From an uncultured Roseburia sp. (GTDB lineage: Bacteria > Bacillota > Clostridia > Lachnospirales > Lachnospiraceae): DNA of 6,409 bases. Positions 1 to 6,409 of the stretch are shown in pieces. Where the stretch lies: positions 1-6,409 of the forward strand of contig CAKRCJ010000130.1 of assembly GCA_934307185.1 (NCBI GenBank). The letters are read 5' to 3'. Position 1 is the first letter of the stretch, and every line of letters starts with the position of its first letter. The notes under the pieces were generated by a model that was given only the letters and a program-made list of their open reading frames with translations, did not search any database and was not told where the DNA came from. The position numbers and the translations under genes were made by a program.

Positions 1-1185
1 CAGATAGAGATGACATATGATAAGAGAGTGTCCACCGGCATGAAAGAATTAGACCGGGTATTAGGCGGCGGAATTGTGCAGGGTTCTATGGTTTTGGTAG
101 GAGGTGATCCTGGTATCGGAAAATCGACGCTTTTACTTCAGGTCTGCAAAAATTTATCAGAGCAGAAAATAAAAGTTCTGTATATTTCCGGGGAGGAATC
201 TTTGCAGCAGATTAAAATCCGGGCAGAGCGTATCGGGACGTTTGGGGACAGTTTAAAATTATTCTGTGAGACAAATCTGGATACCATTAAGGCTGTAATT
301 GACCGGGAAAAACCACAGATTGTTGTAATAGACTCTATCCAGACAATGTTTAATGAGGAGGTTTCCTCTGCGCCTGGCAGTGTATCCCAGGTGCGCGAGT
401 CCACCGGTGTCCTTATGCAGATTGCAAAAGGAATGGGCATTTCTATTTTTATTGTCGGACATGTGACAAAAGAAGGTGTTGTTGCCGGACCGAGAGTGTT
501 AGAGCATATGGTGGATACCGTATTATATTTTGAGGGAGACAGGCATGCGGCTTACCGTATTTTGCGTGGTGTGAAAAACAGATTTGGCTCCACAAATGAA
601 ATCGGAGTTTTTGAGATGCGGCAGAGCGGCTTAGAGGAAGTGGAAAATCCGTCCGAGTACATGTTAAGCGGAAAACCGGAAGGAGCCTCCGGTTCTGTTG
701 TGGCATGCTCTATGGAGGGCACGAGACCAATGTTGTTAGAAGTACAGGCATTAGTGTGCCACAGCAATTTTGGAATTCCAAGGAGAACGGCTGCGGGAAC
801 GGATTTTAACAGAGTGAACCTTTTGATGGCGGTACTGGAAAAAAGGTTAGGGTTAAAGTTAGGGGACTGCGATGCCTATGTAAATATTGCAGGGGGAATT
901 AAAATGAATGAACCTGCGATAGACCTTGGCATTGTGCTGGCGCTTATTTCAAGCTACAAAGACAAACCGATTGATGAGAAAACCATCTGCTTTGGAGAGG
1001 TAGGACTAAGCGGGGAGGTCCGTGCAGTCAATATGGCAGAGCAGCGTGTTTTAGAGGCAAAAAAGCTTGGCTTTGAGGTATGCATTCTCCCGGAGGTGTG
1101 CAAAAAAAGCATGACGAATATAAAAGGAATACGTTTAATTGGAGTAAGTACTATCTTAGATGCCTTAAATTATATAAAAAATTAA
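1..1185 (+). CDS. radA: DNA repair protein RadA (Sms), 5'-truncated by window edge
   Basis: RadA is a RecA-like ATPase that acts in the cytoplasm on recombination intermediates; in studied bacteria it promotes branch migration and extends D-loops loaded by RecA. The frame is open from base 1, so the ATG at 10 is probably internal. Numbering from that Met, the Walker A motif [10 protein letters not shown] is at 31-40, Walker B IVVID at 104-108, and the RadA signature KNRFG at 189-193. From about residue 235 to the end there is a Lon-protease-like domain with the typical PRRTAAG stretch and an AIDLGI segment. The 391 visible residues compare with about 455 in complete RadA. The missing part is the N-terminal four-cysteine zinc finger, expected just left of the window. 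The ATPase and Lon-like regions are uninterrupted. The stop is TAA at 1183-1185, and dgt begins 89 bp later. Identification is firm; only the 5' end is unknown. Confidence 0.96.
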   Translation, partial: QIEMTYDKRVSTGMKELDRVLGGGIVQGSMVLVGGDPGIGKSTLLLQVCKNLSEQKIKVLYISGEESLQQIKIRAERIGTFGDSLKLFCETNLDTIKAVIDREKPQIVVIDSIQTMFNEEVSSAPGSVSQVRESTGVLMQIAKGMGISIFIVGHVTKEGVVAGPRVLEHMVDTVLYFEGDRHAAYRILRGVKNRFGSTNEIGVFEMRQSGLEEVENPSEYMLSGKPEGASGSVVACSMEGTRPMLLEVQALVCHSNFGIPRRTAAGTDFNRVNLLMAVLEKRLGLKLGDCDAYVNIAGGIKMNEPAIDLGIVLALISSYKDKPIDEKTICFGEVGLSGEVRAVNMAEQRVLEAKKLGFEVCILPEVCKKSMTNIKGIRLIGVSTILDALNYIKN

Positions 1186-1262
1186 AATTTTACGTTTATT
1201 TAAGAAAAAAATAAAGGAATTTGAAAAATCTTGCCGAATATATAAATGTAGGAGTTTGTAAT

Positions 1263-1266
1263 GGAG
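1263..1266 (+). promoter_or_regulatory. Ribosome binding site that decides the dgt start
   Basis: GGAG sits 8 bases before the ATG at 1275, which is ideal spacing. The in-frame TTG at 1221 would add 18 residues, but its only purine-rich upstream stretch (AAAGGA at 1213-1218) is 2 bases away, too close for initiation. The added residues also do not resemble a Dgt N-terminus. A second GGAG at 1251-1254 precedes a two-codon ORF (ATG GAG TGA, 1261-1269) rather than dgt itself. Confidence 0.75.
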
Positions 1267-1274
1267 TGATAAAT

Positions 1275-2288
1275 ATGACGATACGTGAAGAACTTGAAAA
1301 GATGGAACGTGAAACATTAAGTCCCTATGCAGCCTTAAGTGTAAATACAAAAGGAAGAGACAGACAGGAGGAACCATGTGATGTGAGACCTGTTTTTCAG
1401 CGTGACAGGGACCGTATCTTACATTGCAAAGCATTCCGAAGATTAAAGAATAAAACACAGGTTTTTCTTACACCAAAGGGTGACCATTATAGAACAAGAC
1501 TTTCCCATACGCTTGAAGTGTCACAGAACGCAAGGACAATTGCAAAGGCACTGCGTCTGAATGAGGATTTGGTGGAAGCAATTGCGTTAGGGCACGATCT
1601 TGGACATACGCCATTTGGCCATGCCGGGGAACATGTGTTAAATGATATCTGTAAAGACGGATTTAAGCATAATGAGCAGAGTGTAAGAATTGTTGAAAAA
1701 CTTGAGAAAAACGGAACAGGTTTAAATCTTACGTGGGAAGTGCGGGACGGTATTTTAAACCACCAGTCGAAGTCCATGCCGCATACGTTAGAAGGAAAAG
1801 TCGTGCGTCTTTCGGATAAGATTGCCTATGTTTACCATGATGTGGATGATGCTATAAGGGCAGAAATCTTAACAGAAGATGACATTCCGTTAGAAATAAG
1901 AAAAACACTCGGGTTTACGACCAAACAGCGTCTGAATACCTTAATACATAATGTGATTAAAAACAGTATGAAAAAAGATGACATTTTGATGTCAAAAGAA
2001 GTACATGACGCCATGTTTGAACTAAGACAGTTTATGTTTGACAATGTATATACCAATCCGGTTGCCAAAAGCGAAGAGGAAAAAGCAAAGCTGATGATAC
2101 GACAGCTATTTGAATTTTATAAAGAACACATAGATTATCTGCCAGAGAAATACCTTGTCATGTTAGATTTGGGAGAGAGCAAAGAGCGTGTGGTCTGTGA
2201 TTATGTATCCGGTATGACTGACCAGTATGCTATCACAAAATTCAGCGAATACTTCCTGCCGCAGGCATGGCAGGTAGATGGTTACTAA
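1275..2288 (+). CDS. dgt: dGTP triphosphohydrolase-like HD-domain protein
   Basis: This is a member of the Dgt family, which hydrolyses (d)NTPs to the nucleoside and inorganic triphosphate in the cytoplasm, adjusting or cleaning the dNTP pool. With the start at 1275 it is 337 aa, matching the short Gram-positive Dgt-like subfamily rather than the roughly 500-aa E. coli Dgt. Visible signatures are the RDRDR...FRRLKNKTQVF block at about 43-64, the metal-binding HD residues His78 and His107-Asp108 (GHDLGHTPFGH, 106-116), and the later Asp181 in LSDKIAY. These are the four HD-site ligands, so the enzyme should be active. Substrate preference (dGTP or a broader range) cannot be read from the sequence. 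It sits between radA and dnaG, 78 bp upstream of the primase start, a position common for dgt in Clostridia. Its last codons are duplicated in the spacer that follows. A longer form from TTG 1221 (355 aa) is possible but poorly supported. Confidence 0.93.
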   Translation: MTIREELEKMERETLSPYAALSVNTKGRDRQEEPCDVRPVFQRDRDRILHCKAFRRLKNKTQVFLTPKGDHYRTRLSHTLEVSQNARTIAKALRLNEDLVEAIALGHDLGHTPFGHAGEHVLNDICKDGFKHNEQSVRIVEKLEKNGTGLNLTWEVRDGILNHQSKSMPHTLEGKVVRLSDKIAYVYHDVDDAIRAEILTEDDIPLEIRKTLGFTTKQRLNTLIHNVIKNSMKKDDILMSKEVHDAMFELRQFMFDNVYTNPVAKSEEEKAKLMIRQLFEFYKEHIDYLPEKYLVMLDLGESKERVVCDYVSGMTDQYAITKFSEYFLPQAWQVDGY

Positions 2289-2337
2289 ACATAAATAGCC
2301 TGCGGCATGCGCAGGCATGGCAGGTGGATGGTTACTA
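2261..2337 (+). repeat. Direct repeat: 3' end of dgt copied into the dgt-dnaG spacer
   Basis: Bases 2261-2287, the last codons of dgt into its stop, recur at 2311-2337 with 26 of 27 identical. The one difference is A2276 versus G2326. The offset is 50 bp, with 23 bp between the copies. Because 50 is not a multiple of three, the second copy is read in another frame. It produces the spurious 20-residue extension upstream of the true DnaG start. Both copies are preceded by a CCTGC element that can pair with the GCAGG inside the copy. A local tandem duplication with later divergence is the simplest explanation. Confidence 0.85.
2298..2316 (+). other. Hairpin between dgt and dnaG
   Basis: GCCTGCG (2298-2304) and CGCAGGC (2310-2316) form a perfect 7-bp, G/C-rich stem with a 5-base loop. 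No T-tract follows, so this is not a classic intrinsic terminator. The right arm is the beginning of the duplicated dgt tail. It could be an RNA processing or stability element for the dnaG-rpoD part of the transcript, or simply a by-product of the duplication. The structure is visible; any role is inference. Confidence 0.55.
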
Positions 2338-2347
2338 GAATAATAAG

Positions 2348-2355
2348 AAAGGAGG
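2348..2355 (+). promoter_or_regulatory. Ribosome binding site of dnaG
   Basis: AAAGGAGG is a full match to the anti-Shine-Dalgarno sequence, 11 bases upstream of the ATG at 2367. It lies downstream of the alternative ATG at 2307, so it can serve only the start at 2367. Confidence 0.85.
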
Positions 2356-2366
2356 GGCACGGCAGC

Positions 2367-4169
2367 ATGCCTTATTTTTCAGATGATATTATCGAAGAAG
2401 TGCGTTCAGGAAATGACATCGTAGATGTCATTGGACAGTACGTGCATCTGACCAAAAAGGGCAGTACCTATTTTGGTTTGTGCCCTTTTCATAATGAGAA
2501 GACAGGTTCATTTTCTGTCTCTCCAAATAAGCAGATGTACTACTGCTTTGGCTGTGGTGCGGGAGGTAACGTATTTACTTTCATGATGCAGTATGAGAAT
2601 TTTACATTTGTAGAAGCTATGGAGTCTCTTGCAAACCGGGCAGGAGTAACGCTTCCAAAGCAGGAGTATTCCGAGGTTCAGAAGCGTGAAGCTGACAAAA
2701 AACAGCGGCTGCTTGAGATTAATAAGGAGGCAGCAAGATATTTTTATACATTGCTCCGCAATGACAGAGGAAAGCATGCACTTGATTATTTTAAAAAGCG
2801 TGAGCTTTCCGAGGAGACGATGAAGAAATTTGGTCTGGGCTATTCTGACCAGTACAGCGATGATTTATACCGTTATCTGCGTCAAAAGGGATATGACGAT
2901 GAGATTTTAAAGGAGTCCGGTCTTGTCACAATCAATGAGCAGCGGGGCGGATATGATAAATTCTGGAATCGTGCCATGTTCCCGATTATGGATGTACATA
3001 ACAAGGTAATCGGATTTGGCGGACGTGTCATGGGGGACGGGGAGCCGAAGTATTTAAACTCTCCGGAAACACCGATTTTTGATAAAAGCAGAAATCTTTA
3101 CGGGCTTAATTTTGCCCGGACAACAAAAAAACAGCAGTTTTTGTTGTGCGAGGGATATATGGATGTCATTGCACTGCATCAGGCAGGGTTTGACAATGCA
3201 GTGGCATCGCTTGGAACATCACTTACAGCAGGACATGCCAATCTGCTTAAGCGTTATACAAAAGAGGTATATCTTACCTACGATAGTGACGGTGCCGGTG
3301 TGAAAGCTGCACTTCGTGCCATTCCGATTTTAAAAGAAGTCGGAATTACCACAAAAATAATAAATATGCGCCCGTACAAAGACCCGGATGAATTCATAAA
3401 AGCGCTGGGGGCAGAAGCTTATCAGGAACGGATTGACCATGCGGAAAACAGCTTTCTGTTTGAAATCCGGATTTTAGAGCAGCAATATGATATGTCTGAT
3501 CCGGAAAGTAAATCCGCTTTTTATAATGAAGTGGCAAAAAAATTGTGTTCCTTCACTGAAAAAATTGAGCGTGACATTTATGTGCAGGCAGTTGCAGAAA
3601 AATATATGCTTCCGGTAGCAGATTTGCAGAAGCTGGTTGCAAAATATGGCATGCAGATGGAAGGAATAAGGAAAGAACCTGCCCAGTTAAAAACCGGTAT
3701 TCATGAGAAAAATGCCGCCGCGAAAGGCTTGAAAAAAGAAGATGGGATGAAACAGTCCCAGAAGCTTTTATTAACCTGGCTCATTGAAAATACCGGATTA
3801 TATCATAAAATAAAAAAATATATTGTTCCGGATGATTTTACAGAAGAAATTTACCGCAAAGTAGCAGAACTGCTTTTTAAACAGTTTGAGGAGAGCGGAG
3901 CTGCAAGTCCTGCGCAGATTGTCAGTATGTTCCCGAATGAGGAGGAGCAGAAGGAGATTGCAGCGTTATTTAATGCAAAAATCCATGAAGTAGAGACAAA
4001 AGAGGATAAAGAGAAAGCATTAAAAGAGACAATTGTAAGGATAAAACAAAACAGCATAAAGTATCGCTCGGAGCATCTTGCACCGACAGATATGCAGGGT
4101 TTGATGAAACTTGTAACAGATAAACGTGACCTGGAAGAATTGGAAAAACTGCATATTTCCATTGATTAG
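2367..4169 (+). CDS. dnaG: DNA primase DnaG
   Basis: DnaG synthesises the RNA primers for lagging-strand replication in association with the replicative helicase. The 600-aa protein has all expected parts. The N-terminal CHC2 zinc-binding domain has ligands Cys39, His42, Cys60 and Cys63. The catalytic core contains KYLNSPETP (Lys228, the counterpart of E. coli Lys229). The TOPRIM domain carries Glu262 in CEGYMD and Asp306/Asp308 in YDSDGAG, which line up with E. coli Glu265, Asp309 and Asp311. A C-terminal helical helicase-interaction domain covers about 461-600. The start at 2367 is chosen because MPYFSDDIIEEVRSGNDIVD matches DnaG N-termini and has a strong ribosome binding site. The longer frame from 2307 only reads the duplicated dgt tail. 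rpoD begins 37 bp after the stop with no terminator between, fitting the conserved dnaG-rpoD pair. Nothing looks truncated or mutated. Confidence 0.97.
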   Translation: MPYFSDDIIEEVRSGNDIVDVIGQYVHLTKKGSTYFGLCPFHNEKTGSFSVSPNKQMYYCFGCGAGGNVFTFMMQYENFTFVEAMESLANRAGVTLPKQEYSEVQKREADKKQRLLEINKEAARYFYTLLRNDRGKHALDYFKKRELSEETMKKFGLGYSDQYSDDLYRYLRQKGYDDEILKESGLVTINEQRGGYDKFWNRAMFPIMDVHNKVIGFGGRVMGDGEPKYLNSPETPIFDKSRNLYGLNFARTTKKQQFLLCEGYMDVIALHQAGFDNAVASLGTSLTAGHANLLKRYTKEVYLTYDSDGAGVKAALRAIPILKEVGITTKIINMRPYKDPDEFIKALGAEAYQERIDHAENSFLFEIRILEQQYDMSDPESKSAFYNEVAKKLCSFTEKIERDIYVQAVAEKYMLPVADLQKLVAKYGMQMEGIRKEPAQLKTGIHEKNAAAKGLKKEDGMKQSQKLLLTWLIENTGLYHKIKKYIVPDDFTEEIYRKVAELLFKQFEESGAASPAQIVSMFPNEEEQKEIAALFNAKIHEVETKEDKEKALKETIVRIKQNSIKYRSEHLAPTDMQGLMKLVTDKRDLEELEKLHISID

Positions 4170-4190
4170 GGACAAAATAGTAGAAAACTT

Positions 4191-4197
4191 GAGAGGA
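4191..4197 (+). promoter_or_regulatory. Ribosome binding site of rpoD
   Basis: GAGAGGA lies 9 bases before the ATG at 4207, separated by an A-rich stretch that should leave the start codon unstructured. It lies in the 37-bp gap after the dnaG stop and supports the 4207 start. Confidence 0.65.
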
Positions 4198-4206
4198 TGA
4201 AAAAAA

Positions 4207-5487
4207 ATGGCGAAAAAGACAGAGAACGAAGTAAAAGATGCAAAAAAAGAAACCGCAGTAATGGATGAGGCTGCAAGAGAAAAATTTCAGCAGAAGTTAA
4301 GAGAATTGTTAGCACTGGCAAAAAAGAAGAAAAATATGCTCGAATATCAGGAAATCAGTGATTTTTTTGCAGATATGCAGCTTGAGGCAGAGCAGTTCGA
4401 CAAAATTCTTGATTTTCTGGAAGCAAATAACATTGATGTGCTTCGTATAACAGATGATGACTCAGATGATGAGATTTTACTTGATGTAGATGATGAGGAC
4501 GAGATTGAGGTAGAAAAAATCGACCTTTCCGTGCCGGATGGCGTTTCCATTGAGGATCCGGTGCGTATGTATTTAAAAGAGATTGGTAAAGTACCTTTGT
4601 TAAGTGCCGAAGAAGAAATCGAACTTGCAAAAAATATGGAAGCAGGTGCGGTTGCAAAAGAAAAAATCGCTATTTTAAAGAAAAGAGAAGAGACTGCAAC
4701 AGAGGAAGAGATTGCAGAAATTAAAGAAGAAATTAAAAATTTACAGAAAGACCTTGATGTAGGAGACGAGGCGAAAAAACGTCTGGCAGAAGCAAACTTA
4801 CGACTGGTTGTTTCCATTGCAAAAAGATATGTCGGCCGTGGTATGCTTTTCCTTGATTTAATTCAGGAAGGAAACCTTGGTCTTATTAAAGCTGTTGAAA
4901 AATTCGATTACCGCAAAGGATATAAGTTCTCCACTTACGCAACCTGGTGGATTCGTCAGGCAATTACAAGAGCAATTGCAGACCAGGCAAGAACCATCCG
5001 AATTCCGGTTCATATGGTGGAAACAATTAACAAATTAATCCGTGTATCCAGACAGCTTTTACAGGAATTAGGACGTGAGCCAAGTCCGGAAGAAATTGCA
5101 GCAGAGATGAATATGCCGGTAGAGCGTGTACGTGAAATTTTAAAAATCTCACAGGAGCCGGTTTCTTTGGAGACTCCAATCGGTGAGGAGGAAGACAGCC
5201 ATTTAGGAGACTTTATTCAGGATGACAATGTACCTGTTCCGGCAGATGCAGCAGCGTTTACACTGTTGAAGGAGCAGTTAGAAGAAGTGCTTGGCACATT
5301 GACAGAAAGAGAGCAGAAGGTACTTACCCTTCGTTTTGGTTTAGAGGACGGACGTGCAAGAACACTTGAGGAAGTCGGAAAAGAATTTAATGTAACCCGT
5401 GAACGTATCCGCCAGATTGAGGCAAAAGCGCTCCGTAAACTCCGCCACCCAAGCAGAAGCCGCAAATTAAAGGATTATTTGGAATAA
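4207..5487 (+). CDS. rpoD: Primary RNA polymerase sigma factor RpoD (SigA, sigma-70 family)
   Basis: This is the housekeeping sigma factor that directs RNA polymerase to -35/-10 promoters of most genes. The 426 aa fit a group 1 sigma of Gram-positive type. Region 1.1 is at about 25-80, followed by a highly acidic linker (83-103). Region 1.2 starts at [19 protein letters not shown] (114-132). A short nonconserved segment rich in Lys/Glu (about 150-188) replaces the long insert seen in E. coli. Regions 2.1-2.4 run from about 189 to 270. They include the promoter-melting and -10-reading stretch [17 protein letters not shown] (239-255), where Gln251 and Thr254 are the expected -10 readers. Region 3 covers about 271-345. 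Region 4.2 is a helix-turn-helix ending in [20 protein letters not shown] (396-415), with Arg398, Glu399 and Arg402 as the -35 contacts. Sequence-specific residues all appear intact. It lies between dnaG and trmK, and trmK starts one base after its stop. Confidence 0.98.
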   Translation: MAKKTENEVKDAKKETAVMDEAAREKFQQKLRELLALAKKKKNMLEYQEISDFFADMQLEAEQFDKILDFLEANNIDVLRITDDDSDDEILLDVDDEDEIEVEKIDLSVPDGVSIEDPVRMYLKEIGKVPLLSAEEEIELAKNMEAGAVAKEKIAILKKREETATEEEIAEIKEEIKNLQKDLDVGDEAKKRLAEANLRLVVSIAKRYVGRGMLFLDLIQEGNLGLIKAVEKFDYRKGYKFSTYATWWIRQAITRAIADQARTIRIPVHMVETINKLIRVSRQLLQELGREPSPEEIAAEMNMPVERVREILKISQEPVSLETPIGEEEDSHLGDFIQDDNVPVPADAAAFTLLKEQLEEVLGTLTEREQKVLTLRFGLEDGRARTLEEVGKEFNVTRERIRQIEAKALRKLRHPSRSRKLKDYLE

Positions 5488-5488
5488 T

Positions 5489-6211
5489 ATGGTTAAAATA
5501 TCAAATCGCCTGAAAATGGCAGCGTCTTTCGTGACAGAGGGATATACCTTGGCAGATGTGGGAACAGACCACGGTTATGTTCCGATTTATCTGTTACAGC
5601 AGAGAAAAATACCTTCTGCAATCGCAATGGATATTAAAGAAGGACCACTTTTACGGGCAAAGGAACATATCGCACTTTATGGATTAAACAAGTACATACA
5701 GACTCGTCTCTCAGACGGTGTGGCGGCATTAAAGCCAGGAGAAACCGACGCCATTTTAATTGCCGGAATGGGAGGCGGTCTTGTAATGCATATTTTAAAA
5801 GATGGAAGTGACGTCTGCCACAATGCAAAAGAACTTATCCTACAGCCGCAATCTGAGTTAGAGCATGTACGTGCTTTTTTGCGGCAGGAGGGATACGAGA
5901 TACTCGCAGAGGAAATGGTGCTTGAAGAGGGAAAGTTTTATCCGATGATGAAAGTGCATTATACAGGAACTTTTTCCACACAGGATAATGTGGAATTGTT
6001 GAAATTGTCCGACCTTTATGGTGGATTACTTTTAAAAAACAGACATCCTGTGTTGAAAACCTACCTGGAAAAGGAGCAGAAAATTCTATTTGATATTCAA
6101 AGTAATCTGAAAAAACAGTCAGAGTCGGAGAAAATCAGTGCAAGATTGCAGGAAGTGGAGGAGGCTTTGAAGTTTAATCAGATTGCGGTGGAGACGTATT
6201 TTAAACCGTAG
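5489..6211 (+). CDS. trmK: tRNA (adenine(22)-N1)-methyltransferase TrmK
   Basis: TrmK methylates N1 of A22 in the D-loop of tRNAs, using S-adenosylmethionine. B. subtilis TrmK (YqfN) is the characterised family member and is likewise encoded downstream of sigA. The 240-aa protein has the SAM-binding motif LADVGTDHGYVP at 21-32, an acidic residue closing the next strand (Asp48 in AMDI), and the family signature DAILIAGMGGG at 87-97. LILQPQSE follows at 116-123. The C-terminal part (about 165-225) is rich in Leu, Lys and Glu and is probably the coiled-coil domain typical of TrmK. The ATG lies one base after the rpoD TAA. No strong ribosome binding site stands at normal distance (AAGGA at 5470-5474 is 14 bases away, inside rpoD), so translation is probably coupled to rpoD. 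In relatives a nif3-family gene usually follows; none begins here. Confidence 0.94.
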   Translation: MVKISNRLKMAASFVTEGYTLADVGTDHGYVPIYLLQQRKIPSAIAMDIKEGPLLRAKEHIALYGLNKYIQTRLSDGVAALKPGETDAILIAGMGGGLVMHILKDGSDVCHNAKELILQPQSELEHVRAFLRQEGYEILAEEMVLEEGKFYPMMKVHYTGTFSTQDNVELLKLSDLYGGLLLKNRHPVLKTYLEKEQKILFDIQSNLKKQSESEKISARLQEVEEALKFNQIAVETYFKP

Positions 6212-6409
6212 GTTAATGAAAATAAATGACGCTGCCACATTGTTAGGTTGTGTTATGGATTTGAAAAGACTTTTTTGGAAGTCTGCTACGAATAAAAAAA
6301 CGCAGGGATGGCATCGAAAATTCCATTGCCCAAAAACATTACGATAAGCCTCGTAAAACAAGAAAAATGGAAGCAGTGGCTTCCACTTTTCTTAGAGTCT
6401 TATCTTCAT
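6212..6409. other. Intergenic region after trmK without a convincing gene
   Basis: This 198-bp stretch runs from the trmK stop to the window end. The only + strand frame near trmK starts at ATG 6216 and ends at 6347 (43 codons, beginning MKINDAATLLG). It has no properly spaced ribosome binding site and no family resemblance that I recognise. Short hairpins occur at 6267-6284 (AGACTT/AAGTCT) and 6305-6331 (GGGATGG with CCAT-TG-CCC, two bases bulged). A much stronger one lies at 6360-6393. The low coding signal and hairpin density suggest an operon end. Confidence 0.6.
6360..6393. terminator. Bidirectional intrinsic terminator candidate
   Basis: Bases 6360-6374 pair with 6379-6393: 14 of 15 positions match, with one A-C mismatch at 6367/6386 and a 4-base loop. 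The G/C-containing core is TGGAAGC/GCTTCCA. On the + strand it runs into CTTTTCTT, and would end transcription coming from trmK. On the - strand it runs into TTTTTCTTGTTTT, an even better U-tract, and could end a convergent gene lying to the right. The geometry is visible; termination itself is inferred. Confidence 0.75.

Noticed and set aside
846..863. Telomere-like TTAGGG units within radA.
   Set aside because: These are simply codons for conserved Leu-Gly residues of the Lon-like domain. Two units do not make a repeat array.
1221..1246. Possible sigma-A promoter upstream of dgt: TTGAAA (1221-1226) and TATAAA (1241-1246).
   Set aside because: The spacer is 14 bp, well short of the usual 16-18, and the whole gap is A/T-rich so such hexamers are expected by chance. 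A dgt promoter here remains possible but is not supported.
2307..2366. Twenty-residue N-terminal extension of DnaG from ATG 2307.
   Set aside because: It is made of the duplicated dgt tail in another frame, lies upstream of the strong ribosome binding site, and has no similarity to DnaG N-termini.
3079..3303. A 74-codon + strand frame inside dnaG.
   Set aside because: It overlaps the conserved TOPRIM domain in another frame and shows no own start signal or recognisable protein character.
4197..4207. ATG at 4197 followed by a run of eight A's (4200-4207), suggesting an alternative or slippage start for rpoD.
   Set aside because: It is out of frame with rpoD and directly abuts the ribosome binding site with no spacing. 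An A-rich run before a start codon is common in AT-rich Firmicutes.
4347..4817. A 156-codon serine-rich frame on the - strand inside rpoD.
   Set aside because: Its serine richness comes from reading the antisense of acidic GAN-rich rpoD codons. It has no ribosome binding site or independent coding signal, so it is a shadow of rpoD.
6119..6361. An 80-codon - strand frame across the trmK end and the downstream gap.
   Set aside because: It runs antisense into trmK, its start lies within the terminator-like hairpin region, and its composition (rich in Phe, Asn and Arg) does not resemble a known family.

Overview
This window is an ordinary chromosomal housekeeping region. All five recognisable genes lie on the + strand: radA (5' end cut by the window edge), dgt, dnaG, rpoD and trmK. 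The AT-leaning but not extreme composition, strong AGGAGG-type ribosome binding sites, the short housekeeping sigma factor with an acidic linker, and the dgt-dnaG-rpoD-trmK order all suggest a Firmicute of class Clostridia. Codon choice and the protein sequences look most like Lachnospiraceae. The family-level assignment is an inference from memory of such proteins, not the result of a search.

Layout: positions 1-1185 hold the RadA ATPase and Lon-like domains; the N-terminal zinc finger must lie to the left. After an 89-bp AT-rich gap comes an HD-domain dNTP triphosphohydrolase (1275-2288). A 78-bp spacer follows. It carries a near-perfect copy of the last 27 bp of dgt, plus a 7-bp-stem hairpin, in front of the dnaG ribosome binding site. 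DNA primase occupies 2367-4169, the primary sigma factor 4207-5487, and the tRNA m1A22 methyltransferase TrmK 5489-6211, starting one base after the rpoD stop. The last 198 bp contain no convincing gene. They hold hairpins, the best being a bidirectional terminator-like structure at 6360-6393.

The dnaG-rpoD core is the Gram-positive form of the macromolecular synthesis operon, joining replication priming (DnaG) to transcription initiation (RpoD). Dgt would tune or sanitise dNTP pools, RadA would process recombination intermediates at forks, and TrmK would modify tRNA. Close spacing and the lack of internal terminators fit co-transcription from dgt, perhaps from radA, to trmK.

I found no mobile element, CRISPR array, RNA gene, defence system or plausible undescribed system. 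The points most worth a second look are the duplicated dgt tail in front of dnaG, and the interval after trmK where the usual nif3-family partner gene does not begin.
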